A stretch of 64,000 bases of DNA from Tahibacter harae (lineage in GTDB: Bacteria > Pseudomonadota > Gammaproteobacteria > Xanthomonadales > Rhodanobacteraceae), in assembly GCF_024437735.1 (NCBI RefSeq), contig NZ_JANFQO010000008.1, positions 124,001 to 188,000 on the forward strand. The letters are read 5' to 3'. Position 1 is the first letter of the stretch. Each line of letters starts with the position of its first letter. Positions 1 through 7,992 of the stretch are shown one piece after another. The notes beneath the pieces are model-generated. The model saw only the letters and a list, made by a program, of their open reading frames with translations. It was not told the origin of the DNA and ran no database searches. Both the position numbers and the translations under genes were made by a program.

Positions 1-138
1 CTCTCCCGGAAAAGTCCGCCGTACGCGGATGCCGCGCCGATTATGCCGCCGGACACCGCGCCGCATCCGTGCGCCCTGCACAGTGTCCTGCCGCCGTTGC
101 TGGCAAGCGGCGGAAGCTGGCGCTACCCTGCCCGCCCT
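1..138. other. Window-edge sequence upstream of phoH
   Basis: No gene can be supported here. An open frame in phase with phoH reaches back to an ATG at 43, but the added residues are Pro/Ala/Arg-rich and unlike PhoH N-termini. In related bacteria miaB usually precedes phoH; its 3' end may lie just outside the window, but I cannot recognise it in this stretch. Confidence 0.4.
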
Positions 139-1119
139 ATGCCCCATACCCATCTCGATTTCACCCTGGAACCGGACCAGACCGAGCGCCTGGCCAACCT
201 GTCCGGCCCGTTCAACGAACACCTGCGCCAGATCGAACTGCGCCTGGGCGTGACTGTGGACAACCGCGGCAACATCTTCCGCGTCAGCGGCGAGGAAAGC
301 CATGTCGCCGCCGCCGCGCGTCTGCTGCGCCAGCTCTACGCCGCGACCGAGGACGAGGTGCTGGATGCCCACCGCATCAACCTGTTCCTGCAGGAATCCA
401 ACGTCGCCGCACTGGACGAGGCCGCCGCGGCCGGCGCCCAGGATGTGGTGATCCGGGTCAAGCGCGGCACCATCAAGGGCCGCGGCCCCAACCAGGCGCG
501 CTATCTGCACGCCATCGCCACACATGACATCAATTTCGGCATAGGCCCGGCCGGCACCGGCAAAACCTACCTCGCCGTGGCCAGCGCGGTCGATGCGCTG
601 GAAGACAACCGCGTGCAGCGCATCATCCTGGTGCGTCCGGCGGTGGAGGCCGGCGAGAAACTGGGCTTCCTGCCCGGCGACCTGACCCAGAAAGTCGACC
701 CCTACCTGCGCCCGCTGTACGACGCGCTGTACGAGATGCTGGGCTTCGAGAAGGTCGCCAAGCTGATCGAGCGCAACGTGATCGAGATTGCACCGCTGGC
801 CTACATGCGCGGCCGCACGCTCAACGATTCGTTCGTGATCCTGGACGAAGCGCAGAACACCACGGTGGAACAGATGAAGATGTTCCTCACCCGCATCGGC
901 TTCGGCTCGGTCGCCGTGGTCACCGGCGACGTGACCCAGATCGACCTGCCCAAGCAGGTGCGCTCCGGCCTGCGCGACGCGATCGAGGTACTGCGCGAAG
1001 TGTCCGGCATCAGTTTCTCGTTCTTCACCGCCAACGACGTGGTGCGCCATCCGCTGGTGCAGAAGATCGTGCGCGCCTACGAGAAGCACGCCGACAAATC
1101 CGGGAGTCCCTCCGCATGA
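139..1119 (+). CDS. phoH: PhoH-like ATPase (PhoH/YbeZ family)
   Basis: Predicted cytoplasmic PhoH/YbeZ P-loop ATPase of 326 residues, the usual family length. It has an N-terminal KH-like stretch, a Walker A motif [11 protein letters not shown] at about residue 138, and a Walker B/DEAQN box (VILDEAQN) at about residue 236, which defines the PhoH subfamily. I chose the ATG at 139 (MPHTHLDF...) because the 32 extra residues from the ATG at 43 are low-complexity and unlike the family. YbeZ is linked to RNA metabolism and works with the endoribonuclease YbeY, which is encoded two genes downstream. The stop overlaps the next start by four bases (ATGA), so the three genes look like one transcription unit. 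The identification is firm; the biochemical role of the family is only partly known. Confidence 0.93.
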   Translation: MPHTHLDFTLEPDQTERLANLSGPFNEHLRQIELRLGVTVDNRGNIFRVSGEESHVAAAARLLRQLYAATEDEVLDAHRINLFLQESNVAALDEAAAAGAQDVVIRVKRGTIKGRGPNQARYLHAIATHDINFGIGPAGTGKTYLAVASAVDALEDNRVQRIILVRPAVEAGEKLGFLPGDLTQKVDPYLRPLYDALYEMLGFEKVAKLIERNVIEIAPLAYMRGRTLNDSFVILDEAQNTTVEQMKMFLTRIGFGSVAVVTGDVTQIDLPKQVRSGLRDAIEVLREVSGISFSFFTANDVVRHPLVQKIVRAYEKHADKSGSPSA

Positions 1120-1967
1120 AGTCGTGGATCGCCGCCCTGCTTGTCTGCGCCGCCGGCACGGCCCCGGCGCAGACCCTGAGCAGCCCGGAAAGCGTGGAAT
1201 TCCATCCGCGCAGCGGCCGCCTGCTCATCAGCAACACCAGCGGCGGCAACATCCTCGCCCGCGACGGGGCCGGCACGCTCAGCCTGTTCACCAGCGATCC
1301 GAACTCGCCCTACGGCATCGAACTGCTCGGCGGTGTGCTCTACGTGCTCGATTCGGGCTTCCTGCGCGGCTACGACATCGACAGCGCGGCGCGCGTGGTC
1401 AACCTGCAGATTGCCAATGCCAGCTTTCTCAACGGCATCACTTCAGATGGCGTGAGCAAGCTGTATATCAGCGACTTCAGCTCCAGTCCGAAGATCGTCC
1501 AGGTCGACGTCAGCGATATCGCCGCGCCGGTACAGTCGGTGCTGACCACCTTGACACCTACGCCCAACGGCTTGGTCTACGACCGCATCGGCCAGCGCCT
1601 GCTGATCGCGACCTGGGGCTCGGCCCGCGTGCTCAGCTACGACCTCGTCGCCGGCGGCACGCCGACGACGCTGATCAATGTCACCGGCTACAGCAACATC
1701 GACGGCATCGCGCTGGACTGCAACGGCTCGCTCTACGTCGCTGCCTGGAGCTGCCCCGGCGGCGGCGGCTGTCTGCGCCGCTTCGATCCGCCGTTCACGC
1801 TGGCCTCCGCGCCGGTTGCCGAAGGCGGCGCGCTGACCGCACCGGCGGATATCGATTTCGGCGCGCGCAGCGGCCAGATCGCGATTCCCGAATCCAGCGC
1901 CAACCGGGTGACCTTCGTGCAGACCAGCTGCCCCGCCAGCCTGTTCGCCGACGGCTTCGAACGCTGA
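1116..1967 (+). CDS. Secreted SMP-30/NHL-like beta-propeller protein
   Basis: Predicted exported protein of 283 residues. Residues 1-19 form a signal peptide ([19 protein letters not shown]). The rest shows repeated [28 protein letters not shown] blocks typical of SMP-30/gluconolactonase or NHL-type six-bladed propellers. The C-terminus ends in a Cys followed by LFADGFER; a short terminal (F/L)xDGFE tail recurs, to my recollection, on secreted proteins of this bacterial group, which suggests a sorting or processing tag. It overlaps phoH (ATGA) and ybeY (TGATG), so it is translationally coupled to both, although phoH and ybeY are normally adjacent. No catalytic residues for a lactonase can be assigned, and the substrate is unknown. 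Confidence 0.75.
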   Translation: MKSWIAALLVCAAGTAPAQTLSSPESVEFHPRSGRLLISNTSGGNILARDGAGTLSLFTSDPNSPYGIELLGGVLYVLDSGFLRGYDIDSAARVVNLQIANASFLNGITSDGVSKLYISDFSSSPKIVQVDVSDIAAPVQSVLTTLTPTPNGLVYDRIGQRLLIATWGSARVLSYDLVAGGTPTTLINVTGYSNIDGIALDCNGSLYVAAWSCPGGGGCLRRFDPPFTLASAPVAEGGALTAPADIDFGARSGQIAIPESSANRVTFVQTSCPASLFADGFER

Positions 1968-2425
1968 TGGACCTGTCCCTGCATTTGAGCCGCGCGCCCG
2001 GCCTTCCCGCCGCCGGCATTCCGCGCAGCGACAGTTTCCAGCGCTGGGTGCAGGCCGCGCTGCAGGTCGCGCGCCGGCGCCGCGCCAGCGAACTGGCCAT
2101 CCGCCTCGTCGACGCCGCCGAAGGCCGCGAACTCAACCATCACTATCGCGGCCGCGACTACGCCACCAATGTGCTGTCCTTCCCCGCCGACCTGCCGCCC
2201 GGCCTGCGCCTGCCGCTGCTGGGCGACCTGATCATCTGCGCCCCCGTAGTTGCTCGCGAAGCCGCCGAACAGGGCAAGCCGCTGCGCAGCCACTACGCGC
2301 ATATGACCGTACACGGCGTACTGCATCTGCTGGGCTACGACCACATGGCCGACGCGGAAGCCGAGCGCATGGAGGCGCTGGAGCGCAAGGCGCTGGCCGG
2401 GCTGGGAATTGCCGATCCGTACTGA
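1967..2425 (+). CDS. ybeY: Endoribonuclease YbeY (16S rRNA maturation)
   Basis: Single-strand-specific metallo-endoribonuclease of 152 residues, involved in 16S rRNA 3'-end processing and 70S quality control. The signature zinc motif [11 protein letters not shown] (HxxxHxxxxxH) is present near residue 114, and the family block [16 protein letters not shown] at about residue 46. The ATG overlaps the preceding stop by one base (TGATG), which supports the start and coupling to the upstream genes. The usual neighbour phoH/ybeZ is one gene away because a beta-propeller gene sits between them. Seven bases after the stop a GGGATTC heptamer array begins. Confidence 0.95.
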   Translation: MDLSLHLSRAPGLPAAGIPRSDSFQRWVQAALQVARRRRASELAIRLVDAAEGRELNHHYRGRDYATNVLSFPADLPPGLRLPLLGDLIICAPVVAREAAEQGKPLRSHYAHMTVHGVLHLLGYDHMADAEAERMEALERKALAGLGIADPY

Positions 2426-2431
2426 GTGGCC

Positions 2432-2515
2432 GGGATTCGGGATTCGGGATTCGGGATTCGGGATTCGGGATTCGGGATTCGGGATTCGGGATTCGGGATT
2501 CGGGATTCGGGATTC
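2432..2515 (+). repeat. Tandem heptamer array, GGGATTC x12
   Basis: Twelve perfect head-to-tail copies of GGGATTC start six bases after the ybeY stop codon. The array is followed at once by the conserved core of repeat element A. Related but sequence-variant arrays lead the equivalent cores after rsmE and before the stop of the last gene of the window. Confidence 0.97.
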
Positions 2516-2632
2516 GCAGGGAGTGTGCGGCGGAATCCGGAGTTTCCGGCAAGTGAGATTTGCCGGATTTCTTCGAGAAAAAGCGGGAAGCTCCCCTCTC
2601 CCCCAAGCTCGCTTGGGGGAGAAGGCTTTTTG
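2516..2632 (+). repeat. Dispersed element, copy A: conserved core with terminator-like hairpin
   Basis: The core begins GCAGGGAGTGTGCGGCGGAA, then has an inner inverted repeat CCGGCAA/TTGCCGG (2546-2552 with 2560-2566), then TTCGAGAAAAAGCGG and a strong hairpin whose arms are 2597-2608 and 2611-2622 (TCTCCCCCAAGC with its complement), followed by AGGCTTTTT. Near-identical cores occur at 15529-15636 (plus strand) and 61796-61901 (minus strand). The hairpin plus T-run could stop transcription between convergent ybeY and hisN. The similarity is seen directly; the terminator role is inferred. Confidence 0.85.
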
Positions 2633-2660
2633 GGCGGCCCGCAAAATCAATCGCGAGATC

Positions 2661-2818
2661 GCCTTCCAGCCATCTCAGCATTCAAGCATTCAAGCATTCA
2701 AGCATTCGAGCCTTCAGCCTTCGAGCCTCGCAACCATCGCAGCATTCCGGCCATCGCAGCATTCCAGCCATCTCAGCCTTCTAGCCTTCAGCCTTCAGCC
2801 TCGCAACCATCTCAGCCT
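2661..2818. repeat. Degenerate octamer repeat reaching into the hisN stop codon
   Basis: Read on the minus strand from the hisN stop, the sequence is a run of GGCTGAAG/GGCTGAGATGG-type units ending in four GAATGCTT-like octamers (plus-strand 2679-2710, CATTCAAG units). The last hisN codons GGC TGA are themselves a repeat unit, so the repeat supplies the stop codon. Its function is unknown. It fills the rest of the ybeY-hisN convergent gap. Confidence 0.8.
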
Positions 2819-3606
2819 TGCAACGCAACACGAAACTCACGCAACGCCCGCGCCTGCAGCTCCGCCGGCCCGGCCAGCAAGGATGTCGTCGCAAGCCCTA
2901 TGTCGCAGCCGTCCAGATCCGTGACCGCCGCGCCGGCCTCGCGCAGGATCACCACCAGCGGCGCAATATCCAGAATATTCAGATCCGACTCGATCACCAG
3001 GTCGATGCTGCCGCGCGCCAGCAGGTGGTAGTGCAGGAAATCGCCGTAGCCGCGCGTACGGCCGCAGCGCTGCACCATACCGGCCAGCGCCTGCCAGCGC
3101 GCATCGCGGCTCAGCGTCTTGACGTTGCCGAAGGAAATCGCCGTCTGCGGCGTGAAATCCGCGGCACCGGAGACCTGCAGGCGCGTGCCGTCGAGCCAGG
3201 CGCCGCCGCCGCGGCGGGCCCAGGCCAGTTCGCCGTATTCGCTGGCATGGGATACGCCCAGCACCAGTTCGTCGCGGTACATCAGCGCGATCTGGGTGGA
3301 GAAGAACGGATAGCCGCGCACGAAGCTCTTGGTGCCGTCGATGGGATCGATCAGCCAGAGAAATTCGCTGTCGCCTTCGCGGCCTTCCTCTTCGCCGTAG
3401 TAAGCGTGATCGGGGAAGGCGGCGCGCAGCACCTGCTTGATTGCCGCCTCGGCTTCGCGGTCGGCGACGGTGACCGGCGTCTGGTCGGACTTGATCTCGA
3501 CTTCAAAGCCGGCGTGGTAATAGCGCCGGATCACGCCGGCGGCGGCTTCGGCCGCGGCGCGGGCGATGCTCAGCGCGTGGTCGAGGAACTCGGGGCTGGG
3601 CTGCAT
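2812..3606 (-). CDS. hisN: Histidinol-phosphatase / inositol monophosphatase family protein
   Basis: Mg-dependent phosphatase of the IMPase fold, 264 residues. The metal-binding motifs are visible: GEEEG at about residue 71, the hallmark DPIDGTKSF at about residue 86, and a C-terminal LDIAPL at about residue 213 where the family usually has WDxAPL (Trp replaced by Leu). The IMPase subfamily with DGTKSF is commonly annotated as HisN-type histidinol-phosphatase, the last phosphatase step of histidine synthesis, but activity on inositol phosphate or 3'-phosphoadenosine phosphate cannot be excluded from sequence. It lies 13 bases downstream of gspN in the same direction, so it may be read with the type II secretion genes. 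The stop codon is part of a repeat array. Confidence 0.8.
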   Translation of the reverse strand: MQPSPEFLDHALSIARAAAEAAAGVIRRYYHAGFEVEIKSDQTPVTVADREAEAAIKQVLRAAFPDHAYYGEEEGREGDSEFLWLIDPIDGTKSFVRGYPFFSTQIALMYRDELVLGVSHASEYGELAWARRGGGAWLDGTRLQVSGAADFTPQTAISFGNVKTLSRDARWQALAGMVQRCGRTRGYGDFLHYHLLARGSIDLVIESDLNILDIAPLVVILREAGAAVTDLDGCDIGLATTSLLAGPAELQARALREFRVALQG

Positions 3607-3619
3607 GGTGGTAGCGACC

Positions 3620-4387
3620 TCAGAACAGCTTGAACAGCTGGCCGTGGATCTTGAGCAGGCTGCTGCCGTCGGGCTGGATCTCGCCGATATAGCGCAGCGC
3701 CTCGGTGACCTGCGGATCGTTGTTGCGCGCGACCAGGCGCGCGGTGGCGTTGAACTGGCCGGACTGCACGGTGAACTGGCCGGCGATCTCCAGATTGCTG
3801 CTGCCGTCGTCCTTGACCGTGCCGGCGATGCTGCCGTCGGGCTGGGAGGCGAATTCAGCGATCATCTCGCCCAGGCGCGCCTCGGCCTCGCCGCTGACCG
3901 CCGCCTCGCGCCAGCGCGCCGTGCCACGCGCGCCGCTGACCCAGCCGGCGGCAAGCCGCGCCTCGTCCAGGCGGCCTTCGATGCGGCCGTGCAGCTTGAG
4001 CGAGGGAATATCCAGCGCCGGTGCGGCCAGCTCGGCCGGGAAGGCGAAGTCCATCGCGCGCACCAGCACGCTGCCGTCGCTGTCGCGGGTGAGATCGCCG
4101 TCCACGCGGATCGCGCCGCCGCTCAGGCCCACGCGCGCGGCAACCTGGCGCAGCAGCAGCGGCGTCTTCTGCACCGACCAATCCAGCGCGCCCAGCGATG
4201 TATTGAAGGCCGACACCGAGGCGGCGCGTCCCTTCCACACCGTGCCGGACACACCGGACAGCTGCAGCGGCCCCAGGTCGGGCTTGAACCAGCGCAAGGC
4301 CAGGTCGGCCGGCAAGGTCCAGGCGACTATGCCGCCGATGGCAGCGAGGACGAGCAGCAGCAGGAACAGGCGGCGTAGCAGTTTCAT
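3620..4387 (-). CDS. gspN: Type II secretion system protein N
   Basis: Bitopic inner-membrane protein of the type II secretion system, 255 residues. It has a short cytoplasmic N-terminus (MKLLRR), one hydrophobic helix at residues 7-27, and a periplasmic part containing the GspN-family block PADLALRWFKPDLGPLQLSG and VSGTVWKGRA. The ATG at 4387 is preferred: an in-frame extension to 4474 adds 29 unrelated residues in front of the membrane segment. It follows gspM after a 169-base gap with GGATTCG-like sequence, and precedes hisN. Family assignment rests on topology, the VSGTVW(K)G motif and gene order; GspN's precise role in secretion is not well defined. Confidence 0.85.
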   Translation of the reverse strand: MKLLRRLFLLLLVLAAIGGIVAWTLPADLALRWFKPDLGPLQLSGVSGTVWKGRAASVSAFNTSLGALDWSVQKTPLLLRQVAARVGLSGGAIRVDGDLTRDSDGSVLVRAMDFAFPAELAAPALDIPSLKLHGRIEGRLDEARLAAGWVSGARGTARWREAAVSGEAEARLGEMIAEFASQPDGSIAGTVKDDGSSNLEIAGQFTVQSGQFNATARLVARNNDPQVTEALRYIGEIQPDGSSLLKIHGQLFKLF

Positions 4388-4556
4388 GGGAAATTCGGGA
4401 TGGAGGATTGGGGATTCGTGTCGGGCGCCGGGGCTGCGGCGGTGCGGCGCGCAGACAGCATGCACGCTACCCATTTGCCGGTTTGTGGATTCGGCAACAT
4501 CATCGCATTGCCGGCAAATTCCCGCGCCGGGCCGCGCCGCGCGGCGAACCCGCCGA
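4388..4556. other. gspM-gspN spacer with heptamer-like sequence
   Basis: 169 bases between co-directional type II secretion genes that are otherwise tightly packed. Near the gspN end (4390-4418) it holds degenerate ATTCGGGAT/GGATTGGGGATTCG sequence, related to the heptamer arrays elsewhere in the window. No gene is seen. Confidence 0.6.
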
Positions 4557-5045
4557 TCATGGCTCTTCCAGTGTTACGCGGGCGTTGACCCGGCCGTCGC
4601 CCTCGGCGCGGTCGGCGGAGAAATCCGTCGCGACCACGCCGAAATCGCGCGCCAGGCCTTCCAGCCAGTCGGCGACGGCGTCGAAGGACGCGCCTTCAAA
4701 GCTCACGCGCACGCTCTTGGGGCCGACCGGCTCCACGCGGCGCAGTTCGTTGGCCAGCTGGGCGCCGCGCGCGGTGGCGTCGGCCAGCGCCAGCAGCGAC
4801 TTGCCCTGGCGCTCCACCTTGGCGCGCGCGCCCTGGCCGCGCAGTTGCACCACGCGCGCGGCGTCGCTGCGCATCTGCTCCAGGTCGCTGCGCTGGGATT
4901 CCACCCGCACGCGCAGCTCGGCGCGCGAGCGCTGCAGCGGATGCCACACTAGCGCCCAGACCAGCAGCACCGCGCTGAGCACGCCGCCGATCAGCAGCAC
5001 CTGCCGTTCGCGCGGCTCGCGCGCATTCCACCAGGCCCGCATCAT
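4557..5045 (-). CDS. gspM: Type II secretion system protein M
   Basis: Small bitopic inner-membrane assembly-platform protein, 162 residues, which in this system pairs with GspL. It has a short N-terminal cytoplasmic segment (MMRAWWNAREPRERQ), one hydrophobic helix at about residues 17-35, a coiled-coil stretch at about 40-90, and a C-terminal ferredoxin-like fold. Its start overlaps the gspL stop (ATGATG across TGA; first ATG at 5045, second at 5042), a typical coupled arrangement. Identification rests on topology, size, the WWNAREPRER motif typical of GspM N-termini and operon position. Confidence 0.88.
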   Translation of the reverse strand: MMRAWWNAREPRERQVLLIGGVLSAVLLVWALVWHPLQRSRAELRVRVESQRSDLEQMRSDAARVVQLRGQGARAKVERQGKSLLALADATARGAQLANELRRVEPVGPKSVRVSFEGASFDAVADWLEGLARDFGVVATDFSADRAEGDGRVNARVTLEEP

Positions 5046-6211
5046 GGCGTGGCCCCGCTCAGGCGCATGCGCCCGTCCACGCCGTTCTGGCCGGGATTGG
5101 CCGCCGTCAGCTCCACTTTCAGGCCCGGCAAGGTAGCCAGGCGTTCGCGCAAAGAATCCAGCGTGGGCACGTCGGGCGCAGTCACCGCCAGCTCCAGCAC
5201 ACCGTTGCGGAATTCCATGCCGCGCGTGGTCAGGCGCGTAGTCGAACCCAGCACCGGCGCGATCTGACCCAGGGTGCGCAGCAGGCCGCCGCTGGACTCG
5301 CCGCCGCCCAGGCGCGCCAGCGCACTCTTCATCAGCGCCGGCGGATCGCCCGCGACTTTTTCCATTTCCGGAAAACTCTGCACCAGCACGTTGCGCATGG
5401 CTGCCTCCAGCCGCGCCGACTCGCCGGCCAGCACCTGGCGTTCCAGCAACAGCTGGGCGAAGGCCAGCAGCAGCACGCCGGCGCCGGCCAGCGCGGCCAG
5501 CCGCCACCAGCGCGCCGCCGGTGCGCTGCGGTGGCGCGGGGCGTATTCGCCCTGCAGCAGGTTCAGCGGCAGCTCCGTGTCCAGGCCGCGCGCCAGCAGC
5601 ACCAGCGCATCGCCCTGGCGCTCGTGATAGGCGCGCGGAGCCAGCGGCAGCGCCTGCGGCGGCTGGAAGCGGGTATCGAAGACTTCGATCTCGGGCAGGT
5701 TGCCGTCGTCGGCGAACTCCAGCCATTCGGCCAGCAGGTCCGGCTCCATCGCCGCGGCGCGCCAGGGCCCCAGGCGCAACTGGGCATTGCCGCTTTCGAT
5801 CAGCAGATGGCCCAACGGCAGGGCCAGCGATTCGGGAAACAGTACATCGGGGTGGACGCCGGCCGCGGCCAGTTCTTCCAGCCAGCTCTTGAGCCGGCGC
5901 CGCGCCACCGCGGCCACGCCGACGGTAGGCCCGTCCACGCGCGCGGCCAGGGCGAAATGCAGTTCTTCCACCGGCTGGGCGAGCTGGTCTTCCAGCGCGT
6001 AGGGCACGGCCTTCATCAGCTGGGCGCGGTTGCGGCTGACCGCCGGCGCCTCCAGCAGCACCACTTCGGTGGCCGGCACCAGCACGATGACCTGCTGCGC
6101 CCGCGCCAGTGCCTGGGCGGTGGGCAGCCCCGCCGTGGCGGCGCTGGCGCCCGGCGCCAGCCAGGTATGGCGCCCGGAGGTTTGCAGGCGAATCAGCAGA
6201 CGTTGCGACAT
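5042..6211 (-). CDS. gspL: Type II secretion system protein L
   Basis: Bitopic assembly-platform protein of 389 residues that links the cytoplasmic GspE ATPase to GspM in the membrane. It has a cytoplasmic actin-like fold (residues about 1-230; early blocks VIVLVPATEVVLLEAPAV and KAVPYALEDQLAQPVEELHFA), a single membrane helix at about 253-275 (WWRLAALAGAGVLLLAFAQLLL) and a periplasmic ferredoxin-like domain. I chose the ATG at 6211 (MSQRLLIRL); an in-frame extension to 6289 adds unrelated residues. It is separated from gspK by a 234-base gap, unusual in this compact operon. Its partner ATPase gene gspE is not in the window. Confidence 0.92.
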   Translation of the reverse strand: MSQRLLIRLQTSGRHTWLAPGASAATAGLPTAQALARAQQVIVLVPATEVVLLEAPAVSRNRAQLMKAVPYALEDQLAQPVEELHFALAARVDGPTVGVAAVARRRLKSWLEELAAAGVHPDVLFPESLALPLGHLLIESGNAQLRLGPWRAAAMEPDLLAEWLEFADDGNLPEIEVFDTRFQPPQALPLAPRAYHERQGDALVLLARGLDTELPLNLLQGEYAPRHRSAPAARWWRLAALAGAGVLLLAFAQLLLERQVLAGESARLEAAMRNVLVQSFPEMEKVAGDPPALMKSALARLGGGESSGGLLRTLGQIAPVLGSTTRLTTRGMEFRNGVLELAVTAPDVPTLDSLRERLATLPGLKVELTAANPGQNGVDGRMRLSGATP

Positions 6212-6445
6212 ACGGCCAGGGGCGAAGGGGATCGCGGGATTGTAGCCTAGGCGTGGGATCGGGGATTCGAGACTGAGGATTCGCGACAAGCCGCCGGAAT
6301 GTCGGCGCGCTCACAGATTGCGCAGCCGCTCCGGGCGCACCACTCCAGGCTCACTACTCCGGAGTCAGCCCCAAGGGACAACCGCTCCGACCAGCGCGCC
6401 ACGTCGCTCGCGCCGTCGCGGATCCCGAATCCCCAATTCCAGCTC
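6212..6445. repeat. gspK-gspL spacer with inverted heptamer-like tracts
   Basis: A 234-base gap inside the type II secretion operon. Directly after the gspK stop (minus strand) lies TTGGGGATTCGGGATCC; at the other end (6253-6283) lies GTGGGATCGGGGATTCGAG and GGATTCGCG in the opposite orientation. The heptamer-like tracts therefore flank the gap as an imperfect inverted pair. No gene is recognisable inside. Confidence 0.6.
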
Positions 6446-7378
6446 CTACTCCCCACGCGCCCGCTGCAGCACCCGCACGCCGCGCTGGCCGCGCTCGATC
6501 AGGCTGGTCGGATGGAATACCAGCCCGTCCAGCTCGATCTCGCCGCGGGCGACGAAGTAGTCGCTTTCAGTGCCCAGGCCCAGGTCCAGCGTGGGCTGCA
6601 GCGGGATCAGCTTGGCCAGCTCCTGCTTGAACTCCATCACGTTGCTCCAGCGCGCCTGGCCGTCGTTCCACAGGCGCCGCGCCATTTCCTCGGTGATGCG
6701 CGCGTCCAGCGACTGCAGCACCGGAATGCTGGCGGTGTTCACATTGAGCAGGCTGCGCGGCGGCAGCGCGCACACATGCGGCTGCAGCGCGGCGTAGACG
6801 CGGCTGTCGAAGCCCTGCAGCAGGCGCAGCTCGGAGACATGGCTGAACTGGCGGTTGGCCGCCCGGTAGGCCGGCAGCGCGCCGGCGTAGACGCCATCCT
6901 CGGCGCCGCTGCCATGGCCGCCGCTGCCGCCGGGCTCGCCGTCCTTGTCGATCCAGTCGACCACTACTTCGGTCAGGGTCGGATCCAGCCGCAGCGCCGT
7001 CAGCAGGCGGCTGAAGCGCGCACGCCACTCGGGCTGGCTGCTGTCGCCGGAGACCAGGTTGTTGAGATTGAAGCAGCCGTTCTGGTCGCGCAGCTGGGCG
7101 GTGATGCGGCCGCCGGGCACCGGCGTAGGCGGCAGCGGATTGGCCCAGATATCGCTGTTGTTGTCGCCGCCGCCCTGTTCGGCGTCGCGCAGCAGCACGC
7201 GCGCGGCGTATTGCTCCAGGCCGCGCGCATAGGCATCGGCCTGCTCGGTGCGCAGCAGGTTGCGCGTGCGCGCCGCGGCCAGTTCGCCGCGGTCGAGCAG
7301 GCCGGCGATCAGCACCGTGGCCAGCGCCACCACCAGCAGGGCGATGACCAGGGCGACGCCGGACTGGGCGCGGCGCAT
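6446..7378 (-). CDS. gspK: Type II secretion minor pseudopilin K
   Basis: Largest minor pseudopilin, 310 residues, thought to cap the pseudopilus tip with GspI and GspJ. A basic leader MRRAQSG is followed by a hydrophobic segment VALVIALLVVALATVLIAG; as is normal for GspK it lacks the Glu5 found in other pseudopilins. The body has the GspK/T2SSK features: FNLNNLV near residue 98, a VDWIDKDGEP acidic loop, and LLNVNTASIPVL, a helix-hairpin-helix-like segment typical of the family. The ATG at 7378 shares bases with the gspJ stop, so translation is coupled. Confidence 0.93.
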   Translation of the reverse strand: MRRAQSGVALVIALLVVALATVLIAGLLDRGELAAARTRNLLRTEQADAYARGLEQYAARVLLRDAEQGGGDNNSDIWANPLPPTPVPGGRITAQLRDQNGCFNLNNLVSGDSSQPEWRARFSRLLTALRLDPTLTEVVVDWIDKDGEPGGSGGHGSGAEDGVYAGALPAYRAANRQFSHVSELRLLQGFDSRVYAALQPHVCALPPRSLLNVNTASIPVLQSLDARITEEMARRLWNDGQARWSNVMEFKQELAKLIPLQPTLDLGLGTESDYFVARGEIELDGLVFHPTSLIERGQRGVRVLQRARGE

Positions 7379-7992
7379 CAGTTGGCCGCCTGTACGGCGG
7401 AAGACGGCAGCTCGATCAGGCGGCGGATCTCGCCCACGCCGTCGATGTCGAGGCGGAACTCCACCGCCCGCGGCAGCGCTTCGGGCGCATCGTCGCGGCG
7501 CGGCCAGGCTTCCAGCCAGTTGCCCTGGGCGTCCATGTAGCGCAGCTGGAAACGGCGCAGGCGGTCGCGCAGCTCGCTGAACTCGGGCAGGCTGCCGGCG
7601 GCGCGGTCGAGCACGGCGAAACGGCCGCGCTTGAGGGTCTTGCCGTCCTGCTGGTAGATCACGCGCTCCAGCGCCGAGCGCGCCTCGATCAGCGGACTGG
7701 CATAGCCCAGCCGGGTCAGTTCCAGATGATCGCCGTCGCCGCGCAGCGCCGGCAGGGTTTCGCCGTAGTTGCCGCGCACGGGCCGCGCCACCGCGGCCTG
7801 CAGATCGCGCTCCAGCGCGCCGACGGCGCGCAGGGTGCGGCTGAAATCCTGCTGCTCGGCGACCAGCGCGGCGCGCGCGCGGATCACCGCGTTCAGCCCG
7901 CCCCAGGCCAGCGCCGACATGATCGCGAACACCGCCGTGGCGACCAGTACCTCGACCAGGGTGAAGCCCCGCGCGCGCGCCGCCGGCCTCAT
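7378..7992 (-). CDS. gspJ: Type II secretion minor pseudopilin J
   Basis: Minor pseudopilin, 204 residues. The prepilin leader MRPAARARG precedes the GFTLVEVLVATAVFAIM segment: cleavage after Gly, with Glu at +5 of the mature chain, by the prepilin peptidase. The family block AIRARAALVAEQQDFSRTLRAV and the central YQQDGKTLKRGRF stretch fit GspJ. It overlaps gspI at its start (ATGA-type, bases 7989-7992) and shares its stop with the gspK start. With GspH, I and K it would form the pseudopilus tip in the periplasm. Confidence 0.92.
   Translation of the reverse strand: MRPAARARGFTLVEVLVATAVFAIMSALAWGGLNAVIRARAALVAEQQDFSRTLRAVGALERDLQAAVARPVRGNYGETLPALRGDGDHLELTRLGYASPLIEARSALERVIYQQDGKTLKRGRFAVLDRAAGSLPEFSELRDRLRRFQLRYMDAQGNWLEAWPRRDDAPEALPRAVEFRLDIDGVGEIRRLIELPSSAVQAAN

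Noticed and set aside
1-138. 3' end of miaB before phoH
   Set aside because: Expected from gene order in relatives, but no recognisable MiaB C-terminal sequence is present in any frame.
1943-1964. The LFADGFER tail as a PEP-CTERM or LPXTG-type sorting signal for the exosortase in this window
   Set aside because: It lacks the transmembrane helix and basic cluster that follow such motifs, and does not resemble the IPTL-CTERM target of exosortase H.
2432-2515. GGGATTC array as CRISPR or telomere-like sequence
   Set aside because: There are no spacers between units, no cas genes nearby, and no chromosome end is expected here. It is a simple tandem repeat.
2426-2924. Short open frames translating the heptamer array (GFGIRDS repeats)
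   Set aside because: Translation of a seven-base repeat stays open in several frames by chance. No start context, and the sequence is better explained as a non-coding repeat.
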